64,000 bases of DNA, taken from positions 2,852,001 through 2,916,000 of the forward strand of contig CAWCPR010000001.1 of NCBI GenBank assembly GCA_963797475.1, in the 5' to 3' direction. The notes under the pieces were generated by a model that saw only the letters and a program-made list of their open reading frames with translations, was not told the origin of the DNA and did no database searches. Shown one piece after another: positions 16,508 to 27,097 of the stretch. Every line of letters begins with the position of its first letter. The first letter of the stretch is position 1. Position numbers and translations under genes: made by a program. The DNA is from CAWCPR01 sp963797475 (GTDB taxonomy: Bacteria; Chloroflexota; Anaerolineae; Anaerolineales; UBA4823).

Positions 16508-17044
16508 ATGCTGATCGAAACGTACGAAGTGGAAGTCTTCACACCACCCTGCGAGCCAGGAGCCGAACGGTACGCTGCGCGTGCATACCTGGTGGTGGAT
16601 GTCACTGATGTTTTACCCTATCTCAATGCCACTCTGCGCGGGGCAGTGTATCACATTGAGGCGAATGCCCTGACCTGGAAGAAAGGTGGGCATAGCGTCG
16701 CTTTCCACGCGTATGAGATTGCCACCAGCAATGTCGAAGACCGTCTGGGTGCAGAAACGGAGCTCAAGGGGTTGGTCGATCTGGTCAATCGCACCTGGGA
16801 ACGCCGTTCAGAGATTACACCCAATTACGAATCACGCCAACGCCCCACACCAATGGCAATCTTTACGCTGTTGCCGCGCACGAATTGCAAACAATGCGGT
16901 GAGCCAACCTGTTATACCTTTGCGTTAAAGCTAGCCGTCTCACAGAAAAAACTGGCTGATTGTCCACCCTTAGTTTATCTGCAATATGCTGAAAACTTGG
17001 CTGCTCTTGAAACAATCGTCATCGATGCCCCTGCAATTGGATAA
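16508..17044 (+). CDS. Fe-S cluster domain protein (CdhE-type four-cysteine motif)
   Basis: A 178-residue protein. The N-terminal 120 residues are a beta-rich domain I do not recognise. The C-terminal part has LLPRTNCKQCGEPTCYTFALKL followed by a cysteine in ADCPP, the CxxCGxxxC...C motif of the FeS domain found in the corrinoid protein of CO dehydrogenase/acetyl-CoA synthase and in small stand-alone proteins. It should bind one [4Fe-4S] cluster. GGGGAGG precedes GTG-ATG. It follows the ArsR operon hairpin, so it is probably a separate unit. Confidence 0.75.
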   Translation: MLIETYEVEVFTPPCEPGAERYAARAYLVVDVTDVLPYLNATLRGAVYHIEANALTWKKGGHSVAFHAYEIATSNVEDRLGAETELKGLVDLVNRTWERRSEITPNYESRQRPTPMAIFTLLPRTNCKQCGEPTCYTFALKLAVSQKKLADCPPLVYLQYAENLAALETIVIDAPAIG

Positions 17045-17049
17045 CCAGT

Positions 17050-18277
17050 CTATTCATAGCGTAGCGCCTCCACCGGCTCCAGGCCGGCGGCCCGGTTGGC
17101 GGGGTAGATGCCGAAGAACAGGCCGACGAAGGTCGAAAACAGGGTCGCCAACAGCACGGTACTCAGGCTGACCGCCGGGTTGATGGGCGTATTGCTGGCC
17201 GCCGCGATGCTCCCCACGGCAGTGGAGATGAGCCAGCCCAGCAGGATGCCGATGGCCCCGCCGAGCAGGCTGAGCACCATCGATTCGGCCAGGAACTGGG
17301 TCAGAATATCCAGCCGGCGCGCCCCCAATGCCTTGCGCAAACCGATCTCGCGCGTTCGCTCGGTGACCGAGACCAGCATGATGTTCATGATGCCGATGCC
17401 GCCTACCAGCAAAGAAATCGCCGCAATGCCGCCCAGGAAAATGGTGAACACGCCGGTGATGGTCTGGGCGGTGTCCAGGAAGGATTGCTGCGATGAGAAT
17501 CTCAAAATCGTCGCTTCCGACCGCGGTCCGGTGGTGGGCGCGCAGGATCTGAGCGATCTGGTCTGTGGCCTGCGCCACGCTGCCGGCGTCTGCTGCCTGC
17601 ACCTGGATCGAGTCGACGGTATCTGCGGTCGAGCGGCGCAGCAGGCGGGCCTGGGCGCTGGCGAGCGGCACCAGGGCCAGGTCGTCCTGGTTGCCAAAGG
17701 AAGAGCCGCCCTTGGATTTAAGCACGCCGATCACGCGGAAAGGCTGCCCGGCGATGCGTATCGTTTCACCGACCACCCCTTCGCTGCGCCCAAACAAGGT
17801 CTCGGCCGTATCGGGACCCAGCACGACGACCGAAGAGCGCCCCAGATTTTGCCCCTGGCTGATGAATTCACCCTCTGCTATTTCGACATTGCGCACCTGG
17901 GCGTATTCCGGGGTGACGCCGGACACGCCAGTGGAAGTGGTCTTGCCTTCATAGGACAGCTCCAGGCTGCCCTGGACCAGCGGGGCGACCCGAGCGACTG
18001 CCGGTGCCTGGAGCGGGTCGGCGATGGCCTGAGCGTCCTTGAGTGTGAGCGGCTTGGGATTGCGGATGTCCGTGGACCGGGTCCTGGTAATGGAGAGCAG
18101 GTTAGTGCCGATGCCCTCGATCGAACCGGTAATCGAGTTCTGGGCGCCGTTCCCGATCGCCAGCATGGCAATGACCGCCGCTACGCCGATGACGACCCCC
18201 AGCACGGTCAGCGTGGAACGCATCTTGTTTGCCGAAAGGCTCTCGAGCGCCTCGAAAATTGCCTGTATGTAATCCAT
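17050..18277 (-). pseudogene. MacB-type ABC transporter permease, interrupted by one frameshift
   Basis: Together two overlapping frames make a normal permease of about 408 residues. The first gives helix 1 (MRSTLTVLGVVIGVAAVIAM) and the MacB periplasmic domain up to SDDFEIL. The second continues with SQQSFLDTAQTITGVF, three further helices (FLGGIAAISLLVGGIGIMNI and others) and LEPVEALRYE at the end. Removing one base near 17494 restores the frame. It sits in an operon with its ATPase and two adaptors, all intact. A recent mutation or a sequencing error is equally possible. Confidence 0.8.
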
Positions 18278-18280
18278 CTT

Positions 18281-19053
<773 letters not shown>

Positions 19054-19054
<1 letters not shown>

Positions 19055-20634
19055 TATCCACCTCCCGATTTGCCGAATAGTGCGCCGGGGTTATTATTTC
19101 CCGGCCCAAACTGGCTGTTGTCGGAGGGCGGGTTGAGCACGATCGGGTCGCCGGCCTGCAGGTCGCCTTGCAGCAGCTCGCTGTAAGTGTCCGAAGAGTG
19201 GCCCAGGGTAACTGGGACAGCGGTCGCAGCGCCGTTACGCAGCACGTAGACCAGGCGCTGCCCATCCTGGGCGCGTACCGCCCGGTTGGGGACCAGCAGC
19301 ACGTCATTCAGCTCGCTGACGGTAACTGTGACCGCCGCGGTCATCCCCGGCTTGACCTGCTCGTCCACGTCGGTCAGCGCCACCGTTACCGTGAAGTTCA
19401 CCACCCCCTGGTCTTGTTCGCCCACAGCAGACACTTCCACGACTTTACCGTGGTATTCCTGGTTGGGGATGGAGTTGAAGGCCAAGACGACTGGCTGCCC
19501 CACTTGAACCTGGTTGACATCCACTTCGGACACCTGCACGTCCACCAGCAAGCGCGACAGATCGTCAAGCCGGAAGGCCGGGGTGTTGGGGCTCACCTGG
19601 TCGCCGGTTTTGCTGGAGACCTGGGTGATTTCGCCGGCGAACGGCGCTGTGATGCGCCTCTGGTTGAGCGAGGCCTGAGCGGCGGCTACTCGCGCCCGCG
19701 CCGCGGCCACGTCGTCCGGGTCGGGGCCGTCTTTCAGTCGCTCCCATTCCCGTTGAGCGTCGGCAAGCTGCGCTTCCAGCGTGGCGATCTCCGCCTGGCT
19801 GGGCCCATCCTTAAGCCGCTGCCACTGGCGCTTGGCGTCGGCCAGTTGGGCCTGCGCCTTGGCCAGCTCGGCCTCCCGCTGGGCAACATCGGTAGCGCTG
19901 GCGGTGCCCTGCAGGCCGTTCAGTTGGCGCACGGCCGCGTCGTATTCTTGCTGAGCGGCGGCATAGTCGCTCAGCAGGCTGGCGCGGGTCAGGTTATCCT
20001 CGGGCTTGTTCTCATACGGCGCGTATTTCTGGCGGGCCTTATCCAGCTTATCTTTGGCAAGGACGACCCTCGATTCAGCTTCGTCGATAAAACTCTGGCT
20101 GGCGGAAGAATGGGCGTTCCTCAGGTTGATCTCGGCTTGCTCCACGGATTTCTGTGCATCGGCGATAGCCTGCTGGGCCTCGGCCTGAGATAGAGCCGGA
20201 TCGCGGGCGTCGTCCAGGGCCTGCTGGGCGTCTTCGACGGCTTGCAGCGCCTGGGCGGATTGCAGGTCCGAGTTCAACAGGTTGTCCAGGGATTTCTGCG
20301 CCTCCACCAGGTCAGCCTGGGCCAGGATCACGCCCTGCGACAAAGAAGATTCGGCCAGGGAGGCCAGCACTGTGCCTTCGGGCACCGGGTCTCCTACCGA
20401 TACACCCACTGTTGCTACGGTACCGGAAGTCTGCCAGTCGAGGCTTGCGCTCTGGTTGGAGCGTACGGTCCCGGAGGCGCCGATCTGGGCGACCAGTGCG
20501 CCGCGCTCGAGCGGGGAAGTCTGCAGGTTGTTTTGCGCCGCCCTGGCGGCCTGGCGCTGGCTGATCAGCCCGTAGCCGAGATAGCCGGCTGCCAGGATCA
20601 GGATGGCTACGATAATCAGGATGGTTCTTTTCAT
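19054..20634 (-). CDS. HlyD/MacA-type membrane fusion protein 2
   Basis: A 526-residue adaptor with an N-terminal membrane anchor (IIVAILILAAGYLGYGL), a lipoyl-like half motif around residues 60-100 and an unusually long coiled-coil hairpin (about residues 105-300) built from QAEAQQAIADAQK-like heptads. The second lipoyl and beta-barrel domains follow (RITAPFAGEITQVSSKTGD, VSEVDVNQVQVGQPV). It ends the adaptor pair and overlaps the ATPase gene. It connects the MacB permease to the exterior; a TolC partner is not encoded here. Confidence 0.88.
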
Positions 20635-22019
20635 TTAACAAATTCTCCTAATTTGATGAATCTCTGGATATGAGCCGTGACGGTCATGCCCGGGCGGACG
20701 GCCTGGTCGGCGTCGCTCAGCTCGATGGTGGTTGTGAAGCTGCCAGCGCCCTGCGAGACCGCGCCGACCGGAGCCACAGCCACGACCGTGCCGTGATATT
20801 CCCGGCCGGGGATGCCGTCAAAAACCAGGTCGGCGGATTGTCCGACATGCACCCGGTTGACGTCGATCTCGGAGACCTGAACGTCCACATACAGGCTGGA
20901 CAGGTCGTCCAGGCGGAAGGCCAGGTCGCCGGGTTTGACCCGGTCGCCCGGCTGCGCCTCCAGGCGGGTGATCATGCCGGCGAAGGGCGCCGTAAGGCGC
21001 GCCTGGCCGAGGACAGCCTGAGCTGCCGCCACGCGAGCCTGGGCGGCGGCGATATCGGCCGGGTCGGCCCCGTCTTTCAGGCGTTCCCATTCGCGCTGCG
21101 CATCGGCCAACCGGGCCTGGGCCTGGGCAAGCTCCCCCGGGCTGGGACCGTCTTTTTGATCCTCGTAAGCGCCTTGCGCCTGGGCCAGACGGGCCCGTGC
21201 AACTGCCAGGTCTAACTCAGCCACAGCCACGTCGCTGGGGTCGGCCGGCGCCAGCAAATCGTTATATTTCTGAGTGACCTCATCTAACCTGATCTGGTCT
21301 CGATTAAGCTGCGCTTCCAGGCCATCGACCCCCTTCTTTAAAGAAGCTCGGACACTGCCGCGAACCGCAGGCGGAAGCCGGGTCAGCTTCTGCTGCTGTT
21401 TGTGCACCCGCTCTAACTGAGCATGCGTGTTATCCACTTTTTTCTCCGCCATCAGCAGGTTGGCATGAGCCTGCTCTACGACCGTCTGCGCCGGCGGCGT
21501 GGTCAGGATGTACACCTGGAGCTCGGCCTGGTCGAGCGCTTCCTGCGCGGAGGCGACCTCTTCCAGGGCTTGCGCCTGGGCTGTATCCGGGTGCAGCAGG
21601 TCGTCGAGCGCCTGTTGGGCGTCCTCGACAGCCTTTTCCGCCCGGGCCCGCTGCAGGTTGGAGTCCGCCAGCTCGTCCAGGGCTTTCTGGGCGGAAATCA
21701 GGTTGGCCTGGGCCAGGATGACGTTATTGGGCAGCGAGGCCGGGTCCAGCGAAGCCAGCTCCTGGCCGGCGGACACGGCCTGGTTAGCGCTTACCTGGAT
21801 GCGGTCCACAACGCCGGATGACCGCCAGGTGAGCAGCGCGCTCTGGTTGGCGCGCACGACACCGTCGGCTTCGACGGCTGGCGGTTGAGTATCCTGGGCG
21901 GCGTAGGCCTGCACCGCGGCTGGCCCGGAAGGCGTCCCAGGCCAAAACCGAAGCCCGGCGAAGAAGAAGGCGCCTGCGGCAAGCAGTAGTAGCGTGATCT
22001 TTGCGAAGGTTTTTTTCAT
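20631..22019 (-). CDS. HlyD/MacA-type membrane fusion protein 1
   Basis: A 462-residue adaptor paralogous to the next gene, with an N-terminal anchor (FAKITLLLLAAGAFFFAG), a coiled-coil hairpin and RLTAPFAGMITRLEAQPGD plus VSEIDVNRVHVGQS in the barrel region. The stop overlaps the next start as ATGA. Having two different adaptors for one ATPase and one permease suggests a hetero-oligomeric adaptor ring or two alternative assemblies. It is the first gene of the unit and divergent from the histidine kinase gene. Confidence 0.88.
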   Translation of the reverse strand: MKKTFAKITLLLLAAGAFFFAGLRFWPGTPSGPAAVQAYAAQDTQPPAVEADGVVRANQSALLTWRSSGVVDRIQVSANQAVSAGQELASLDPASLPNNVILAQANLISAQKALDELADSNLQRARAEKAVEDAQQALDDLLHPDTAQAQALEEVASAQEALDQAELQVYILTTPPAQTVVEQAHANLLMAEKKVDNTHAQLERVHKQQQKLTRLPPAVRGSVRASLKKGVDGLEAQLNRDQIRLDEVTQKYNDLLAPADPSDVAVAELDLAVARARLAQAQGAYEDQKDGPSPGELAQAQARLADAQREWERLKDGADPADIAAAQARVAAAQAVLGQARLTAPFAGMITRLEAQPGDRVKPGDLAFRLDDLSSLYVDVQVSEIDVNRVHVGQSADLVFDGIPGREYHGTVVAVAPVGAVSQGAGSFTTTIELSDADQAVRPGMTVTAHIQRFIKLGEFVK

Positions 22020-22102
22020 AGCGCCTTACTATAGCCCAAAGAGCTGATGAGGAATCAGTGCCAGGGGTCATGATTGGACATGAACCGGGCTACTTCGCGA
22101 TG

Positions 22103-22136
22103 TGACCGGGGTCATAGCGGCTGGTTACCCCGGTCA
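22103..22136. promoter_or_regulatory. Inverted repeat in the efflux / two-component divergent region
   Basis: Perfect 10-bp arms TGACCGGGGT and ACCCCGGTCA flank a 14-nt spacer in the 260-bp divergent region. It is a candidate binding site for the NarL-type response regulator encoded downstream, or a hairpin in the leader of either transcript. Confidence 0.4.
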
Positions 22137-22267
22137 TTGTAGAAAAAATGCGAATTGTGCTAAGATGGCTACGTGAAGGATTTTCCGGGTCTTCCGGGAA
22201 TTCTGCAAGGAGCCCCATCACGGAAATTCCCAGAGAATCGATTTTCTTGTGACTACCTGGCGAGGAA

Positions 22268-22273
22268 TATAAT
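22268..22273 (+). promoter_or_regulatory. -10 hexamer of leaderless kinase gene
   Basis: TATAAT is followed by exactly 6 nt and then the kinase ATG at 22280. A TTGTGA at 22247-22252 could act as a -35 with a short 15-bp spacer. Confidence 0.55.
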
Positions 22274-22279
22274 AAGCGT

Positions 22280-23554
22280 ATGAGGTCCTCTACTTTGGAA
22301 CCCGGCTTGCTGGCGGTGTTCCGGCTGTTCACCGGGCTGCGCCTGGCAATTGTGACTTTAGGCTTCGTTGCAGGCCTGGGGATTCGCCTGGCGATCCCCA
22401 ACCTCCCGGAACGACCGAATGGCCCTATTTTCTGGTTGCCTTTTCTTGAGGCGGCGCTTCTGTTGGGTTACCTGTCCTGGCCGGCGCTGCAGCAGCGCAT
22501 GGGCAAGGCTTATCTGCCCGTGGCGTTGTTGTTTGCTTCGTTGGGGCCGATTGTCGAACAGAATCTGGTTTTGTTGGCCCGGATCGAACCCGGGATTGAG
22601 GCGCAATCCGCGGGCGCCCTGCAGGTATTCATCCTTTTGTTCATTCCCCTGATCCTGATCGGTTGGCAGTACGATTTCCGCAGTGTGATCCTCTTCTCTT
22701 TAGGGACTGCCCTGCTGGATGGAGCCCTGGGAGTAATTACGACCAAGATTATCCTTGCAGCCGGACCCGGCCTGGTACGCACGATCCCTCTGGCCGGCAT
22801 CCTGTTTACCCGGACGGTTTCTTTAATCCTGGTGGGCTACATGGTGGTGCGGCTGATGGGGGCGCAGCGCGAGCAGCGCCGCGCCCTGGCTGAAGCCAAC
22901 GCCCAGTTGGTCCATTACGCCACGACCCTCGAGCACCTGGCGACCAGCCGCGAGCGCAATCGCCTGGCGCGCGAGCTGCACGACACGCTGGCCCACTCAC
23001 TCAGCGGGGTCGCCGTACAATTGGAAGCCGTCAAGACCTTATGGGGAGACAGCCCGGAAGAGGCCCGGGCGATGTTGGATCGCTCCCTGGCTACCACTCG
23101 CAATGGCCTCACCGAGACCCGCCGCGCCCTGCAAGCCTTGCGGGCCAGCCCGCTCGAGGATCTTGGCCTGGCGCTCGCGATCCGCAACCTGGCTGAATTT
23201 GCCGCCGCCCGTTACGGCCTCTCGCTGGATCTCGAGCTGCCGGAGAATTTGGATAATCTCCCGCCAGACGTTGAAGTGGGCATTTACCGGGTGGCCCAGG
23301 AGGCCCTTGAAAATGTCAGCCGGCACGCCCAGGCCCAGCACGTGAAAGTGCGCCTGGCTCACAAGAATACAGGCGTTGAGTTAACGGTAGCGGACGATGG
23401 GCATGGCTTCGATCTTCTAAGCGTGGGCCAGGAGGACCGGTTTGGACTGCGCGGCATGCGTGAGCACAGCGACATCCTGGACGGGGAATTGACGGTGGAA
23501 AGCCGCCCCGGAGGCGGAACCACCATTCACCTGGTGTGGGAGGCTAAAGCGTGA
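22280..23554 (+). CDS. NarL-family sensor histidine kinase
   Basis: This 424-residue kinase has about six N-terminal helices (residues 10-195) with almost no loops, so it probably senses something within the membrane. The HisKA_3 phosphoacceptor is His234 in LARELHDTLAHSLSGV. The ATPase domain has EALENVSRHA, VADDGHGFD and FGLRGMREHSD. It lies divergent to the MacB-type operon and overlaps its response regulator gene (GTGA). This layout is common where the pair controls an envelope-stress or drug efflux transporter; that link is inferred. Confidence 0.9.
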   Translation: MRSSTLEPGLLAVFRLFTGLRLAIVTLGFVAGLGIRLAIPNLPERPNGPIFWLPFLEAALLLGYLSWPALQQRMGKAYLPVALLFASLGPIVEQNLVLLARIEPGIEAQSAGALQVFILLFIPLILIGWQYDFRSVILFSLGTALLDGALGVITTKIILAAGPGLVRTIPLAGILFTRTVSLILVGYMVVRLMGAQREQRRALAEANAQLVHYATTLEHLATSRERNRLARELHDTLAHSLSGVAVQLEAVKTLWGDSPEEARAMLDRSLATTRNGLTETRRALQALRASPLEDLGLALAIRNLAEFAAARYGLSLDLELPENLDNLPPDVEVGIYRVAQEALENVSRHAQAQHVKVRLAHKNTGVELTVADDGHGFDLLSVGQEDRFGLRGMREHSDILDGELTVESRPGGGTTIHLVWEAKA

Positions 23555-24204
23555 TCCGAGTTCTTCTTTGTGATGACCAGGATCTTGTCCTGGAAGGGCT
23601 GCAGGCGATTTTGCGGGCGGCCCCTGGCATCGAAGTGGCCGGCATGGCTCACGACGGCGCGCAGGCTGTCGAGTTGATTCCGAAGGTCCAGCCGGACGTG
23701 ATCTTGATGGATCTGAAGATGCCCGGGATGAACGGCATCCAGGCGACACGCCGCATCCGCGAGCTGTACCCACAGGTGCGGGTGCTGGTGCTGACGACCT
23801 ACGATGCGGATGAATGGGTGTTCGACGCCATCCGAGGCGGGGCTTCGGGTTACCTGCTCAAAGACACCCCCAGGGAGGAATTGATCGCCGCTGTAAAAGG
23901 CACTGCCGCCGGGAAAACGCACGTAGACCCGGGCGTGGCGGGCAAATTATTCACTCAAATCGCCCAGAACACGCCTGAGCCAGACACATCCATCGGGGAG
24001 TCGCTCAGCGACCGGGAGCGCGAGGTGCTGCGCCTGGTGGCGCGTGGCCTTTCCAACGCCGACATCGCCCAGCGCCTGTATCTATCGGAGGGGACGGTGA
24101 AGAATTATGTCAGCTCAATCTTCGCCAAGCTGGGCGTTTCGGACCGCACGCAGGCGGCCTTGATTGCCTTGCGCTACGGCCTGGTGGATTTGAATGAAAT
24201 TTAG
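23551..24204 (+). CDS. NarL/LuxR-type response regulator
   Basis: This 217-residue regulator has the acidic pair Asp8/Asp9, phosphoacceptor Asp54 in VILMDLKMPGMNG, a lysine in YLLKDTPREE, and a C-terminal LuxR helix-turn-helix (LSDREREVLRLVARGLSNAD, SEGTVKNYVSSIFAKLGV). It starts with GTG overlapping the kinase stop. It is the output partner of the kinase upstream. Confidence 0.93.
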   Translation: MIRVLLCDDQDLVLEGLQAILRAAPGIEVAGMAHDGAQAVELIPKVQPDVILMDLKMPGMNGIQATRRIRELYPQVRVLVLTTYDADEWVFDAIRGGASGYLLKDTPREELIAAVKGTAAGKTHVDPGVAGKLFTQIAQNTPEPDTSIGESLSDREREVLRLVARGLSNADIAQRLYLSEGTVKNYVSSIFAKLGVSDRTQAALIALRYGLVDLNEI

Positions 24205-24208
24205 GTGG

Positions 24209-24409
24209 TCAATTCTTGGGTGGGGAAGCTGTCCGCCGGTTAGTAAACACGAGCAGCCCGACCCCCACGATAAACGCGATGGCGCCGTAGATCGCCCACT
24301 GGATTTGGCCGGACATCAAGGTTCCCGGCAAAACGCCAATGCCTTGCAAGAACCAGACGATCCCGGCAAGAATGATCAACACAGCAAGGATGCTTAAGGC
24401 GATTTTCAT
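24209..24409 (-). CDS. Small two-helix membrane protein
   Basis: A 66-residue protein made of two hydrophobic helices (ALSILAVLIILAGIVWFLQG and IYGAIAFIVGVGLLVFTNR) with a short polar tail. It has the look of small conserved membrane proteins that often accompany housekeeping genes, with the pattern GIGVLPGTLMSGQIQW between helices. It converges on the response regulator gene. Function unknown. Confidence 0.65.
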   Translation of the reverse strand: MKIALSILAVLIILAGIVWFLQGIGVLPGTLMSGQIQWAIYGAIAFIVGVGLLVFTNRRTASPPKN

Positions 24410-24433
24410 CGCAAACCTCCATTTCGAGTCAAT

Positions 24434-25157
24434 CTAGGCGCCCGGAGCTGGTTCCCGAAGGTGGGCGTCGAAAAACGCCATTGTCCGCCTCCAGGCATCT
24501 CGGGCGGCCTCGGCTTGATAAGTCCTGCCCTGGTCGTTGAAGAACGAATGCCTGGCGCCCGGATAAAGCTTGATGTCGTGCGCCACCTGGTACTGTTCTA
24601 AAACGAGCTGAAGCTGGCGCGCCTCCTTGGCGGTGTAATCTAGTTCCGGGTAATTGCCCACGACGGGACAGGCGTGGGCCAACGCTTCCAGGGGACGCGG
24701 GTTCTGGCCGTAAAAGACCGAGGCTGCCCGCAGGCCAGCGGCGACGCAAGCCAGTTGCAGTGCGTAGCTGCCGCCCATGCAGAAACCGATGGCGCCCAGG
24801 CGCGGCAGGATCTACCTCGGGAAAAGCGCCCAGAAAGCCTAACGCCGCCAGCAGGTCGCCTACGACCCCATTCTTCAAAGGGCGGATGAATATGCCATGG
24901 AAGACCCGCGCCATACAGGCCGCCCGGTTGGCGGTGGAAAACAGGTCCACCGCCAGCGCGGCGAAACCTTCGCCGGCAAAGCGCCTTGCGATGTCGCGGA
25001 TATTGTCATTGAGCCCCAGGATTTCGTGAATCACCACCACGCCGGGAAACGGTCCGGGGCCATCCGGGCTGGCAAAATAAGCCTGCATCTGACGGTGCGG
25101 AGATCGAGGCCGGGGCACGTCCACATTCTTCGTATGGATTTCAGGAGCAGCGTTCAT
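24434..25157 (-). pseudogene. Dienelactone hydrolase-family protein with one frameshift
   Basis: The first frame gives PFPGVVVIHEILGLNDNIRDIARRFA and VDLFSTAN. The second gives FCMGGSYALQLACVAAGLRA with the nucleophile cysteine of dienelactone hydrolases, then HACPVVGNYPELDY and LYPGARHSFFNDQ with the catalytic histidine. The frames meet near 24797-24808; one inserted or lost base explains the break. Together they would make a normal enzyme of about 240 residues. Decay or a sequencing error cannot be told apart. Confidence 0.75.
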
Positions 25158-25190
25158 CCATGGCCCAAATTTCTGCTTTCTGAACTAACC

Positions 25191-26126
25191 TTATCCATTC
25201 GTAATACGCAGGATGATCCGGCCTCTTCCGTGTCCGGTCTGGCTCAGCTCGTGAGCCTGGCGGGCTTCGGAAAGCGAGAATACCACGCCGACCACCGGCC
25301 TGATTTGCTTCGACTCGAGCAGCTCCGAGATCGATTTTAGCGTTTCGGCCGAGGCGCGCCCCAGAGCCAGCGTCCGTACATTTAGCGCCTGGCCCATTTC
25401 CGGGGTCAGGCGTGCGGCCGCCGAAACCAACGCCCCGCCCGGGCGGATCACCTTCAAGGAGCGTTCAGGCAGGTCGCCGCCAACGGTATCCACGACCACA
25501 TCCATATCGTGAACGACCGTCTCGAACGGGGCGGCGTTGTAGTCGATCGCCTCTTCGGCGCCCAGGGAGCGCACGAACTCGAGATTGGCAGCAGATGCCG
25601 TGCCGGTCACCCGTGCCCCTTTCCAGCGGGAGAGCTGCACGGCGAAATGCCCTACGCCTCCCGCCGCGCCGTGGACCAGGACGCGTTGGCCAGCCTGGAC
25701 CTGGGCAATTTCGATCACGGCCTGCCAGGCGGTGAGCGCCCCTACCGGCACGGACGCCGCCTCCTCAAACGTCAGGTCCGCCGGTTTAGGCTGCAAATCG
25801 CTGGCAGGCGCAACGGCGTATTCTGCGTACGACCCGGCGATGCGGCCGTAGACCGCTTGCCCTGGACGGAATTCTTTGACGTCCGCCCCCACCGCCTCGA
25901 CGATCCCAGCGCCTTCCAGTCCGGGCGTCCAGGGAAATTGGAGCGGCATGAACGCTTTGGACATGCCGGAGCGCCATTTCCAATCGGCGGGGTTGACCCC
26001 TGCCGCCAGGATCCGGACCTGTACCTGGCCGGATTGAGGCTGTGGGCGCTGCGCTTGCTCCAGAAGCAGCAATTCCGGCCCGCCATAATCATGAATTCGG
26101 ATGGCTTGCATGGGTTCGTTTGACAT
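25191..26126 (-). CDS. Zinc-independent MDR-family NADP-dependent oxidoreductase
   Basis: This 311-residue quinone-reductase-like enzyme has the N-terminal GroES-like barrel (MQAIRIHDYGGPELLLLE), PGLEGAGIVEAVGADVKEF, and the Rossmann motif VLVHGAAGGVGHFAVQLSRWKGARV. The zinc-site cysteines of alcohol dehydrogenases are absent. It would reduce quinones or enones with NADPH. It lies between a hydrolase and a ring-cleavage-type VOC protein, a possible aromatic or quinone detoxification set. Confidence 0.88.
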   Translation of the reverse strand: MSNEPMQAIRIHDYGGPELLLLEQAQRPQPQSGQVQVRILAAGVNPADWKWRSGMSKAFMPLQFPWTPGLEGAGIVEAVGADVKEFRPGQAVYGRIAGSYAEYAVAPASDLQPKPADLTFEEAASVPVGALTAWQAVIEIAQVQAGQRVLVHGAAGGVGHFAVQLSRWKGARVTGTASAANLEFVRSLGAEEAIDYNAAPFETVVHDMDVVVDTVGGDLPERSLKVIRPGGALVSAAARLTPEMGQALNVRTLALGRASAETLKSISELLESKQIRPVVGVVFSLSEARQAHELSQTGHGRGRIILRITNG

Positions 26127-26165
26127 TTCAAATTCTCCTGGCCCCCATTGTTTTTGGAATCATCT

Positions 26166-27089
26166 CTATGTCTGGTTTTTAGAAGTCAGCAGGACGCCGT
26201 TCTGGGATGGATCGCGGACCAGAATGCCAGATTCGAATTGCTCCGCCGCCAGGCCAGCCTTGGCGATGCGTTCTGCGATGGATTCCAGCTCGGTTTTGTC
26301 CGGCAGCATAACCGTGAAGTAGCGCAGCCCGAGCGAATCGGGCGGCGGCGGGGGAGCCCCTTCGCCCACCCAGGTGTTGAATCCAATGTGATGGTGGTAC
26401 CCGCCGGCAGAGACCATGCCCATACGAAAGGAACGCGCCATGCCCATATCGTCGAAGCCGAGCAGGCCGTGATAAAAGCGCATGGCGGCGTCCAGGTCGG
26501 CCACGTAAAGGTGCACGTGGCCGATGACGGTATCGGGCGGCGCCATCTCGTCCAGGCGGTCATCCGGAGCCAGTTGGCGAAATAACGCCTGCACGTCAAG
26601 CGCTTCTCTTCCGTTGCTCAGGCTGCCGTCTTTGCGCCGGGCGACAAGCTCGCCGTTGGCGAATCCGAAAAAGCCATCCTCGGGCGTATCGGCATACAGC
26701 TCGATATTGTTTCCTTCGGGATCGTCCAGGTAAGTTGTCTTGGTCATGATGTGGTCGGTAGGGTAATTCGGATAACCCATTGAGAACAGCCGCGCGACGG
26801 CGCGCGCCAGCTCGCGGCGATTGGGGAAAAGGATTGCAAAGTGGTAAATCCCGGTTGCGCCGCGTACACGCCGTGCGCCGCGCACTTCACTCAGCCGCAG
26901 CAGATCCTGGCCCCCGGCCCCCAGGCCGGCCGCAGCCGCCTCCCGCCAGTGCAGTTGCAAGCCGATGACCTGCTGGTAAAACTCGATCTGGCGATCCAGG
27001 TTCGCCACGGTCAGGTGCACAGTTCCGATCCGGGTAGCCGGGGGGATTGAATAACCTTGTTCAATTTGGTTTTGCAGGTTCGTATTCAT
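26166..27089 (-). CDS. VOC-family ring-cleaving dioxygenase-like protein (CatE type)
   Basis: This 307-residue protein has two vicinal-oxygen-chelate modules, GTVHLTVANLDRQIEFYQQV and GHVHLYVADLDAAMRFYHGL. The first metal histidine occurs in each (VHLTV, VHLYV), and further ligands occur in GGYHHHIGFNTW and ELYADTPED. This is the architecture of CatE-like catechol 2,3-dioxygenases and relatives. Substrate uncertain. The start lies 8 bp after the stop of the small membrane protein gene upstream. Confidence 0.82.
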   Translation of the reverse strand: MNTNLQNQIEQGYSIPPATRIGTVHLTVANLDRQIEFYQQVIGLQLHWREAAAAGLGAGGQDLLRLSEVRGARRVRGATGIYHFAILFPNRRELARAVARLFSMGYPNYPTDHIMTKTTYLDDPEGNNIELYADTPEDGFFGFANGELVARRKDGSLSNGREALDVQALFRQLAPDDRLDEMAPPDTVIGHVHLYVADLDAAMRFYHGLLGFDDMGMARSFRMGMVSAGGYHHHIGFNTWVGEGAPPPPPDSLGLRYFTVMLPDKTELESIAERIAKAGLAAEQFESGILVRDPSQNGVLLTSKNQT

Positions 27090-27097
27090 CTCTATTC

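Noticed and set aside
19168..20193. Plus-strand frame of 341 codons
   Set aside because: Antisense to the HlyD-type adaptor gene, which has clear domain motifs on the other strand.
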